From Pseudonocardia sp. DSM 110487 (lineage in GTDB: Bacteria > Actinomycetota > Actinomycetes > Mycobacteriales > Pseudonocardiaceae), in assembly GCF_019468565.1 (NCBI RefSeq), contig NZ_CP080521.1:682001-746000 (forward strand): DNA of 64,000 nt. Direction: 5' to 3'. The notes below the pieces were generated by a model. It saw only the letters and a program-made list of their open reading frames with translations. It searched no databases and was not told the DNA's origin. Position numbers and translations under genes: made by a program. Shown one piece after another: positions 57,902 through 64,000 of the stretch. The stretch's first letter is position 1, and every line of letters begins with the position of its first letter.

Positions 57902-58549
57902 TCAGTTCGGGAAACCTGTGGGGGCCCCGGCCAATCGGCCGGGGCCCCCACGGGCGTTCGGGGCCGGTTCGAGCGGCGGGCGCCTGCCGAGGAACGCCAG
58001 CAACCTCTCGTCTGCGGCCGGAGCGCCGCGCGCCGGCACTTCCGGCCCGAACTGCGGGGACCGCGGCCACGGCACCACCCACCTCGCCACCGGGAGCAGG
58101 TGAGCCGCCAGATCCAGCGGGATGCTGTCGGGCAGCCCACACGCCTGTGCCACGTCCCATCCGTGCACCGCCAGCTCCACCGCTCCCGCGTTGGCCACCA
58201 CGAGACCGGGCACGGGCTCGCGGCCGACCGCCACCGGGCGGTCCGCACGCTGCTCGTCCCACCCGGACAGGAGCAGGCCGGACTGCACGTCGAAAGTCTC
58301 GAGCACGTCCGTGCCCACCCCGCCCGGCGCCGGTCCCGGGAACACGCACGCGTGCTCGACCGCCTCGCGCAGCGCGGCCACCGACTCGTTGAGGTGCCGC
58401 ATCAGGTCCAGCAGGTCCCACCCGGCGCAGGGGGTGGGCCGCGCCAGGTCCGCGGGCCGCACCTGGACGACCACGGTGCGCGCGTACCGGATGGCCCGCT
58501 CGAGCAAGCCGCGCCGCCGCGTGAGGACGGCGGACGTGTCCCCCGTCAT
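57902..58549 (-). CDS. DinB/mycothiol-dependent maleylpyruvate isomerase-like protein
   Basis: A 215-aa helical-bundle protein with the TIGR03086-type pattern: CAGWDLLDLMRHLNES (first metal histidine) and ELAVHGWDVAQACGLP (HxxxD second site). Members use a metal and mycothiol for isomerisation or thiol transfer. The ATG overlaps the stop of the ECF sigma gene upstream (ATGA, 58546-58549), so sigma factor and DinB-like protein are co-translated. The C-terminus runs through a perfect GC hairpin (57918-57951) and may be a natural tail. Confidence 0.85.
   Translation of the reverse strand: MTGDTSAVLTRRRGLLERAIRYARTVVVQVRPADLARPTPCAGWDLLDLMRHLNESVAALREAVEHACVFPGPAPGGVGTDVLETFDVQSGLLLSGWDEQRADRPVAVGREPVPGLVVANAGAVELAVHGWDVAQACGLPDSIPLDLAAHLLPVARWVVPWPRSPQFGPEVPARGAPAADERLLAFLGRRPPLEPAPNARGGPGRLAGAPTGFPN
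57918..57951. terminator. Perfect 15-bp GC hairpin near convergent gene ends
   Basis: GTGGGGGCCCCGGCC pairs perfectly with 57937-57951 around an AATC loop. It is inside the last codons of the DinB-like gene and could terminate transcription coming from the purine permease. Confidence 0.5.
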
Positions 58550-59577
58550 GCCGACGCCCCGTCCGGTCCGCCCGGGTGCACCTTCGGCAGGCCGAAGGCG
58601 CTGAACAGGCTGCGGTCCTCGATCACGTCGATGCGGGTGAGACCCGAGCGCGACGTGGCCAGCACGTCGATGCCGTGCGCGCGGTAGCGCCCCTCGGTGT
58701 CGCGGCGGTAAATGCCGAAGCCAGGGCGGCCGGCCACCGTGACCGCGACCATCCGGGCCTCGCCGAGGGCGGGGCATGTGCGGAACAGCTGCAGGATCGC
58801 GTCCTTCCCCGTCACGGTGCTGCCCGTCCCGGGCAGCGTGCACGCCGCGTCGTCGGTCAGCAGGTTCACCAGCGTGCCGACGTCGCCCGTCTCGAACGCC
58901 GCCGCGTACTCGTCCAGCAGCCGCTGCCGGCCGCCGTCGTCCGGAGCCTGCTCCGCGGGGTCCGCGGCGGCCTGCGCGAGCTGCTCCCGCGCCCGGCGCA
59001 CCATGCTGTGCACGGCAGCGCCGGAGGTGCCCAGCAGGCCTGCGATCTCGGTGGCCTGCCAACCCAGCACGTCGCGCAGCACGAGCACCGCGCGCTGCCG
59101 GGGAGACAGGTGCCGCCAGACCACCCCGAGTGCCCCTGCCCGGTGCTCCCGTGACGTCAGCACGGCGGCCGGGTCGGAGAGATCGGGGTCGAGACCGCGG
59201 CGTTCGGCCGCGGCGGCCCCCGTCGCCTCCGGCCACTGCGCCGGGCCGTCGTCGTCGCCCTCCGACTCCGGGAACCCGGACGGCACCGGCAGCCGGCGCC
59301 GCCCGTCCAGGGCGGTGAGGCAGACGTTCGTCGCGATCCGGTGCAGCCAGGTGCGCAGCGACGAGCGGCCCTCGAAGTCGCCGTAGGAGCGCCATGCACG
59401 CAGGTAGGTCTCCTGCACCTGGTCCTCGGCGTCCTGCACGGAGCCGAGCATCCGATAGCAGTGCGCCAGTAGCTCGGCGCGGAACGGGTCGGCGAGCCGG
59501 GCGAAGTCCTCCGCTCCGACCAGCACGACCGTCGCGCTCCCGTCGGCCGATTCCCCGGTCCGTGTGCCTTCGTGCAT
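58546..59577 (-). CDS. ECF sigma factor with SnoaL-like C-terminus (SigG-like)
   Basis: A 343-aa sigma factor. Region 2 is ELLAHCYRMLGSVQDAEDQVQETYLRAWRSYGDF, followed by SSLRTWLHRIATNVCL, and region 4 is LSPRQRAVLVLRDVLGWQATEIAGLLGTSGAAVHSMVRRA. The C-terminal 120 residues (from LLDEYAAAFETGDVGTLVNLL) form a SnoaL-like domain with GFGIYRRD, as in mycobacterial SigG. No anti-sigma gene is adjacent. The cognate promoter set is unknown, but the co-translated DinB-like gene and the divergent exporter are likely targets. Confidence 0.92.
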   Translation of the reverse strand: MHEGTRTGESADGSATVVLVGAEDFARLADPFRAELLAHCYRMLGSVQDAEDQVQETYLRAWRSYGDFEGRSSLRTWLHRIATNVCLTALDGRRRLPVPSGFPESEGDDDGPAQWPEATGAAAAERRGLDPDLSDPAAVLTSREHRAGALGVVWRHLSPRQRAVLVLRDVLGWQATEIAGLLGTSGAAVHSMVRRAREQLAQAAADPAEQAPDDGGRQRLLDEYAAAFETGDVGTLVNLLTDDAACTLPGTGSTVTGKDAILQLFRTCPALGEARMVAVTVAGRPGFGIYRRDTEGRYRAHGIDVLATSRSGLTRIDVIEDRSLFSAFGLPKVHPGGPDGASA

Positions 59578-59698
59578 CACCACGAGCCGCCCTCTCGTCC
59601 GCGCCCGGAAGCCCTCACACAAGTACCGACCAGATGCACGGCGCGGATTCGTCGCGCCGCCGCGGCGAATCCGGGAAGGGGTCCCGGTCTGTCCTCTC

Positions 59699-61165
59699 AT
59701 GTCAGAACGAACGGGCGCCGCGCCCATTCCACGACCCATCCCGGCAAGCCCCGACCCGCGCCGCTGGAAGGCGCTCGCCGTGCTGTGCACGGCCTACTTC
59801 ATGATCATCGTCGACGCCCAGATCGTCATCCTCGCGCTCCCGTCCATCGAGGCGGAGCTGTCGTTCTGGACCAACGGCTCGCAGTGGGTGATGAGCGCCT
59901 ACCTGCTCAGCTTCGGTGGTCTGCTGCTGTTCGGAGGCCGCACCGCCGACCTGCTCGGCGGCCGCCGGATGTTCATGGTCGGCACCGCGCTGTTCCTGGT
60001 CGCCTCCGTGCTCTGCGGGCTCGCTTGGACCGGTGCCGTCCTCGTCGCAGCGCGCGTCGTGCAGGGCGTCGCCGCGGCCGTGATGGCCCCGACTGCCATG
60101 GCCGTGCTGATGAACACCTTCGCCGAGGGGAAGGAGCGCAACCGCGCGATCGGCGTCTGGACCGGCGTCGGCGCGTTCGGCGCCACCGCCGCGTTGCTCG
60201 TCGGCGGGACCATCACCGAGGGCCTCGGCTGGGAGTGGATCTTCTTCATCAACGTTCCGCTCGCCGGCGCCGTCCTCGTGCTCGGGCCGCGTCTGCTCCG
60301 CGAGACGCCGGTCGCCACGGGCCGGCGCTCCTACGACCCGTTCGGCGCGATCACGGTGACCGGCGCGCTCGTGCTGCTCGCCTACGCCGTCGTCGAGGCA
60401 CCGGTCGCCGGCTGGGGATCGGCGCAGACCCTCGGGCTGCTCGCCGCGGCCGTGGTGCTGTTCGCGCTGTTCCTCGTGGTCGAGAGGGTGGCGAAGGCGC
60501 CGCTGGTGCCGCTGCGGATCTTCCGGGTGCGCACCCTCGTCGGCGGCAACGCGATGACGCTGCTCGTGTCGATGGCGATCTACGGCGGCGCGCTGATGAT
60601 GTCCGTCTACGCCCAGCAGGTGCTGGTTTGGTCGCCGGTCCTGTTCGGGTTGAGCACGGCGGTCTACGCCGCGATGTCGGTGGTCGGCTCGAACCTCGCA
60701 GGCCCGCTCGTCACGCGCTTCGGCTACCGGCGGGTCGCGGTCCTCGGCGCCATCGCGCTGTCGGCAGGGGCGCTGCTGCTGACCCGCGTGTCCCCCGAGG
60801 GGAACTACTGGACGGAACTGCTGCCCGCGATGATCGTCTTCGGCTACGGCATCGGCACCACCGTCGTCTCCGCGGCGATCGCCGCGTTGTCCGGGGTGGC
60901 GCCGCAGGAGTCAGGGCTCGCGTCCGGGATCAACAACTCGATCTTCCAGATCGGTGCGGCCTTCGGCATCGCCCTGTGCACCACGGTGGCGGTGGCATTC
61001 ACCGACACCGCTGCCGCGGACGGGCGCGTCGGGCTCAACACCGGTGTCCAAGCCGCGTTCGGGATGGCGTTCGTCTTCGCGGTGTGCTGCCTCGCGGTCG
61101 CGCTCGTGCTGCTCGCGCTGCGGGGCGGGCGGCCTGCAGGGAACGTGACGGGAGCTGCGCGGTGA
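59699..61165 (+). CDS. MFS transporter, DHA2 family (14-TM drug exporter)
   Basis: A 488-aa exporter with about 14 hydrophobic helices. The TM1 motif DAQIVILALPSI (family motif D1), GGRTADLLGGRRMF (motif A), AARVVQGVAAAVMAPTAMAVL (motif B) and WTGVGAFGATAALLVGGTITEGLGWEWIFFINVP (motif C) mark DHA2 drug:H+ antiporters. The ATG overlaps nothing upstream; its stop overlaps the GTG of a DinB-like gene (GTGA). Divergent from the SigG-like gene, which may control it. Confidence 0.92.
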   Translation: MSERTGAAPIPRPIPASPDPRRWKALAVLCTAYFMIIVDAQIVILALPSIEAELSFWTNGSQWVMSAYLLSFGGLLLFGGRTADLLGGRRMFMVGTALFLVASVLCGLAWTGAVLVAARVVQGVAAAVMAPTAMAVLMNTFAEGKERNRAIGVWTGVGAFGATAALLVGGTITEGLGWEWIFFINVPLAGAVLVLGPRLLRETPVATGRRSYDPFGAITVTGALVLLAYAVVEAPVAGWGSAQTLGLLAAAVVLFALFLVVERVAKAPLVPLRIFRVRTLVGGNAMTLLVSMAIYGGALMMSVYAQQVLVWSPVLFGLSTAVYAAMSVVGSNLAGPLVTRFGYRRVAVLGAIALSAGALLLTRVSPEGNYWTELLPAMIVFGYGIGTTVVSAAIAALSGVAPQESGLASGINNSIFQIGAAFGIALCTTVAVAFTDTAAADGRVGLNTGVQAAFGMAFVFAVCCLAVALVLLALRGGRPAGNVTGAAR

Positions 61166-61755
61166 CCGCCCCTTCGTCGTGGGCGGGGTTGCCGACCGCG
61201 GCAGCCGACGAGGTGCTGGACGTGTTGGGGAAGGCCGTGGACGAGGACTGGTCGCGGCGAGCAGGCGATACCGAGTGGTCGTGTCGCGATCTGCTCGACC
61301 ACATCACGCTCGGGGTGACCGGGTACGCCGCACTCCTGATCCTCCGGCCGACCGCCGGATATCCCGCGCTGCGCACCGGGAGCGACCCGGGCGCAACGGT
61401 CCCGGCCCGGCTCGAGTCGCTCTGTGTTGCCGCCACGCTGCTCTCGCACACGGTGCGCGCGACCGGGCCGCAGGTGCGGGCCTTCCACTCGTGGGGCAGC
61501 TCCGACGCGTCCGGCTTCGCGGCGATGGGCGCCGTCGAGCTGCTGGTACACGCCCATGACGTGGCGCGGACGTTCGGCATCGACTGGGAGCCCCCGGACC
61601 GGCTGGCCGAGCCGGTGGTGCAGCGGCTCTTCCCGAACGCGCCCGGCGGCGTCGCGCCGAGCGCTGCACTGCTGTGGGGCACCGGGCGCACCCCGCTGCC
61701 CGAGCATCCGCAACTGCCTCGCGAAGGCTGGCAGTGGTACGGCGAGGTGCGTTGA
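61162..61755 (+). CDS. DinB/mycothiol-dependent isomerase-like protein
   Basis: A 197-aa helical-bundle protein of the same broad family as the product of 57902-58549. EWSCRDLLDHITLG provides the first metal histidine and VELLVHAHDVARTFGIDW the HxxxD site. Co-translated with the DHA2 exporter through a GTGA overlap. A role in mycothiol-linked detoxification of the exported compound would fit, but is inference. Confidence 0.8.
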   Translation: MTAPSSWAGLPTAAADEVLDVLGKAVDEDWSRRAGDTEWSCRDLLDHITLGVTGYAALLILRPTAGYPALRTGSDPGATVPARLESLCVAATLLSHTVRATGPQVRAFHSWGSSDASGFAAMGAVELLVHAHDVARTFGIDWEPPDRLAEPVVQRLFPNAPGGVAPSAALLWGTGRTPLPEHPQLPREGWQWYGEVR

Positions 61756-61768
61756 GCCGACGGCGCTC

Positions 61769-62380
61769 CTAGGCGGGCACGCCCGCCACCAGGTCGGGGG
61801 TTTCGCCCTCGAGCGCCTCGTCGTCCGGCTCCGCTGGATCGTCCCGTGCGGGCGACGGGCGCAGTACCGCGGGCTCATCCGGACGCAGCCCGCGCCACAG
61901 CGCGGTGGTGAGGGGCCGGGAGACCAGCGGCGGGACGGCGCGCTGCAGCTGCCCCGAGCCGACGAGGGCGGACACGATCCGATGCAGCGCCGCGGCATAG
62001 CCGCGCACGTCGGGCGGGAGGCGTTCGGGCGGATAGGCGAGCACAGCCGCGGCCTCCGCGCGAGCGTCGCCCGCGCACCAGCGCCGCACGTGCGGCAGCG
62101 CCACCACCGCCCCGAACCGCCCCGCAGGCACCGCGGGCGTGGAGATCCCCGGCGCGATCCCGGCGAGCACGAGCATCGGCCGCGGGCCCGACGGAGCGCA
62201 GGCGAGGGCGGCGGCCTGCCGCAAGGACTGCTCGTCGGACCGGCAGACCAGCACGTCGGCCTCGCGGGCGGTGCCGGGCGTGAGCAGGCTGCCGTCGATC
62301 GTGTGCAGGGCGGCGGCGAGCGTGCTGGTGCCGCTGCCGGGGGTGACGCCGGTGACCACCGGCCTGCGTACGGCGCTCAT
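61769..62380 (-). CDS. Unknown protein with degenerate P-loop
   Basis: A 203-aa protein beginning with GVTPGSGTSTLAAALH, which looks like a Walker A loop but has Thr where the lysine should be. ADVLVCRSDEQSLRQAAALAC and MLVLAGIAPGI follow the strand-helix order of P-loop folds. The C-terminus is Pro/Glu-rich and acidic. No named family recognised. Its ATG overlaps the stop of the gene at 62377-63168 (ATGA). Possibly part of a conserved actinobacterial membrane-secretion-like locus extending beyond the window. Confidence 0.6.
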   Translation of the reverse strand: MSAVRRPVVTGVTPGSGTSTLAAALHTIDGSLLTPGTAREADVLVCRSDEQSLRQAAALACAPSGPRPMLVLAGIAPGISTPAVPAGRFGAVVALPHVRRWCAGDARAEAAAVLAYPPERLPPDVRGYAAALHRIVSALVGSGQLQRAVPPLVSRPLTTALWRGLRPDEPAVLRPSPARDDPAEPDDEALEGETPDLVAGVPA

Positions 62381-63168
62381 CGGTGACCTCCGGGTATCTC
62401 GGCGAGCGGATCGTCCTCGGCGAGGGTGTGCTCGCCGACGGCCGCGATCGGCGCAGCGGGCGGCGGTGGCCCGTCCTCGCCGAGGGTCTCCTCCCACGCG
62501 TCGACGGACAGCCGCCCGGCCTCCCACACCACCGGCACGGACAGCCGCACCCAGCGGGACGCCATGCTGCGCCACCCGCGGCCGGTGGGTGGCGGTGCCA
62601 CCGCGGGGACGCCCATCTGCGCCGGATCCGTGTCCTGGGCGGTGGTGCGCGTCTCGTGCTCGCCGACCGCCCGGTACGGGGTGATCCGAACCCGGACGTC
62701 GACGAGCACACGGCCCTCGCCGTCTGCGCGCACGCGGCCCGGGAGCGCGAAGTCCGCGCGTTGCCGGCCCTCGCCGTTCCACCCGATGCGGGCCGGGTCG
62801 CCGCCGGCGACGGCCAGGTAGCCGTGCAGCACCCGGCCGCGGCGGGCCGGGTCGTCCTCGTCCCAGGACAGGTAGTCGACCGCGAACGCCCCGGCCAGCG
62901 CCGCGGCCTCGGCCGGGTCGGGGCTCGGGGTGGCGCCGGGGCGCCATGCAGGGCGTTGGGCCGGCACGGCGGGGAATCCGCGCGGGTCGGTGGGCGGATC
63001 GGTGACGGGCGGCCCCCAAGCGGCCGGCCCGCTCGCCGGCCACGCCGCGGGGCCCCACGCGGTGCCCGGGTAGGCCGCGAACGCCTCAGGGGGTTGCCGG
63101 CCCACCGGTTCGGCGGGAGCCGGTTCCGGGGTGCGGCCGAAGAGCCGGAACCGGGCCACGGCGGTCAC
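62377..63168 (-). CDS. Unknown Pro-rich protein, partner of the P-loop-like gene
   Basis: A 263-aa protein. The first 90 residues are low-complexity (Pro, Ala, Trp, Gly: AWGPAAWPASGPAAWGPP), then a compact region follows with AVDYLSWDEDDPARRGRVLHGYLA, VLVDVRVRITPYRAVG and WVRLSVPVVWEAGRLSVDAWEETLG, suggesting a beta-rich domain such as a secretion-system adaptor. No family recognised. GTG start at 63168 chosen; a GTG at 63159 is equally possible. Co-translated with the downstream gene. Confidence 0.55.
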   Translation of the reverse strand: MTAVARFRLFGRTPEPAPAEPVGRQPPEAFAAYPGTAWGPAAWPASGPAAWGPPVTDPPTDPRGFPAVPAQRPAWRPGATPSPDPAEAAALAGAFAVDYLSWDEDDPARRGRVLHGYLAVAGGDPARIGWNGEGRQRADFALPGRVRADGEGRVLVDVRVRITPYRAVGEHETRTTAQDTDPAQMGVPAVAPPPTGRGWRSMASRWVRLSVPVVWEAGRLSVDAWEETLGEDGPPPPAAPIAAVGEHTLAEDDPLAEIPGGHR

Positions 63169-63320
63169 CGGCCTGGTGGGACGGCAGGGCGGTCCGTGCG
63201 GGTGGGGTCGGGATCGGGCATGGTTCCCCCATCGGTCGAGCGCGGCACGCCGATGACGGTAGGAGCGCCACCGGCCGACGTGGGGCGGTTCCGGGGCAGC
63301 GGTTTGCGATAGTGAACGGT

Positions 63321-63387
63321 CTAGGAGGGTCCTGAACAACTCAGGCCGTAGCGCGCAGTAGGCCTGAGTTGTTCAGGGCGCTCCTAG
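63321..63387. repeat. 67-bp CTAG-bounded palindrome
   Basis: Outer arms CTAGGAG/CTCCTAG (63321-63327, 63381-63387) and perfect 17-bp inner arms (CCTGAACAACTCAGGCC at 63331-63347, complement at 63361-63377) with 3-nt interruptions and a 13-nt loop. Its outer CTAG contains the TAG stop of the glutamate-cysteine ligase gene on the minus strand. Confidence 0.75.
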
Positions 63388-64000
63388 GGGACCGGCCAGG
63401 TGTGCACCGGCTCGTTGGCCGCCGACGACTCGAGGTATCGCGCCAGCATGCCGTGCAGCGCGGCCGGCCGGTCGGCCCCGCCGGCCTCGAGCGCGGCCAC
63501 CGTGTCGAGCTGCCAGCCCGCGCCCGTGCGGCGGGTGACACAGCGCTGCTCGATGATCGACAGGAAGCGGTCGGTGACATCGCCCTCGACGCCCCAGCGT
63601 GCGAGCCCGTCGGCCGCCTGCGGGAGCAGCTTGCGCAGCACCAGCTCGTCCGGGCGGATCCATCCGGTGCCGGGCCAGTACAGCGGGCCGTCGAGGCCGT
63701 GCCGGGCGGCGGTGGTGAAGTTCTCCTCGGCGGCCTCGAACGACATCATGCTCCACAGCGGACGCTCGGCCTCGACGAGCGTGCGCAGCAGGCCGTAGAA
63801 GAAGAGCGCGTTGGCCACCATGTCCACCACGGTGGGCCCGGCCGGCAGCACCCGGTTCTCCACGCGCACGTGCGGCACGCCGTCGGCCACGTCGTAGACC
63901 GGCCGGTTCCAGCGCCAGATCGTGCCGTTGTGCAGCCGCAGCTCGTCGAGGGTCGGCACCTGGCCCGCCTCGAGCTCCGCCATCGGGTCGCCCTCCTCCG
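63384..64000 (-). CDS. Glutamate-cysteine ligase family (GCS2), C-terminal part
   Basis: About 205 residues of an open frame that runs off the right edge, so the start is not visible; the in-window ATG at 63983 is internal. LRLHNGTIWRWNRPVYD and HVRVENRVLPAGPTVVDMVANALFFYGL match the C-terminal half of GCS2-type carboxylate-amine ligases, which join glutamate to cysteine or similar amines. In actinobacteria such enzymes serve ergothioneine or related thiol synthesis, but the paralogue cannot be fixed from this fragment. The TAG stop lies in the CTAG end of a palindrome. Confidence 0.87.
   Translation of the reverse strand, partial: EEGDPMAELEAGQVPTLDELRLHNGTIWRWNRPVYDVADGVPHVRVENRVLPAGPTVVDMVANALFFYGLLRTLVEAERPLWSMMSFEAAEENFTTAARHGLDGPLYWPGTGWIRPDELVLRKLLPQAADGLARWGVEGDVTDRFLSIIEQRCVTRRTGAGWQLDTVAALEAGGADRPAALHGMLARYLESSAANEPVHTWPVP

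Overview
The window reads as a chromosomal segment of a high-GC actinobacterium, most likely in or near Pseudonocardiaceae (Pseudonocardia-like). This rests on very high GC with strong third-position GC, many GTG starts (some apparently leaderless), actinobacterial families (DUF2505, DUF2516, DUF2530, mycothiol/DinB-like proteins, class F-type sortase, HbhA-like protein) and an XRE-hbhA-DUF2516 order like that of mycobacteria. No rRNA, CRISPR array, prophage or transposase gene was seen. The genus is an inference from gene content.

Layout. 1-6.2 kb: end of a DUF72 gene, a CinA C-terminal amidohydrolase, an MFS exporter, an acyl-CoA synthetase, a methyltransferase, a 3Fe-4S ferredoxin and a sortase/excalibur secreted pair. 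6.4-12.3 kb: PrpE-type acyl-CoA synthetase, SGNH hydrolase, a permease remnant coupled to a flavin reductase, a LacI regulator, a 168-bp MITE-like element and an RHH protein. 12.6-14.3 kb: a small protein, tRNA-Glu/Asp/Phe and about 1 kb of repeat-rich non-coding DNA. 14.3-20.6 kb: diguanylate cyclase, Pro-rich secreted protein, fatty acid desaturase, cold-shock protein, a prim-pol-like protein and a DUF445 protein. 20.6-26.8 kb: a CdaR-type regulator divergent from an operon of SSS symporter, 39-aa membrane microprotein, DadA-like flavoenzyme, eutB and eutC. 26.9-34 kb: quinone oxidoreductase, ECF sigma factor, then an ABC transporter/two-component operon. 34.2-36.4 kb: XRE-HbhA-DUF2516-YbaK. 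36.4-42.9 kb: two TetR-controlled redox genes and lon behind an HspR-type operator. 43-47.8 kb: three tandem BBE-like flavoenzymes and a PPOX protein. 47.8-52.9 kb: purU, DUF2505, murB, L,D-transpeptidase, epimerase. 52.9-61.8 kb: SMP-30/MFS pair, SDR, a DUF2530/NCS2 purine permease pair, and ECF sigma and DHA2 exporter units each paired with a DinB-like protein. 61.8-64 kb: an unknown pair and the 3' part of a glutamate-cysteine ligase.

How the genes work together. The clearest pathway unit is 21.9-26.8 kb: an importer, a flavin amine/amino-acid oxidoreductase and B12-dependent ethanolamine ammonia-lyase, all coupled by short spacings or 4-bp overlaps. I suggest that an N-substituted ethanolamine is imported and dealkylated before EutBC acts. 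Cell-envelope functions recur (sortase, murB, L,D-transpeptidase, desaturase, HbhA).

Non-coding DNA is the most unusual part. There are 22-bp tandem repeats at two distant loci, several long perfect palindromes abutting stop codons, a MITE-like hairpin that supplies one gene's stop codon and lies 4 bp upstream of another's start, and an iron-box-like sequence between two convergent genes with no gene start beside it.
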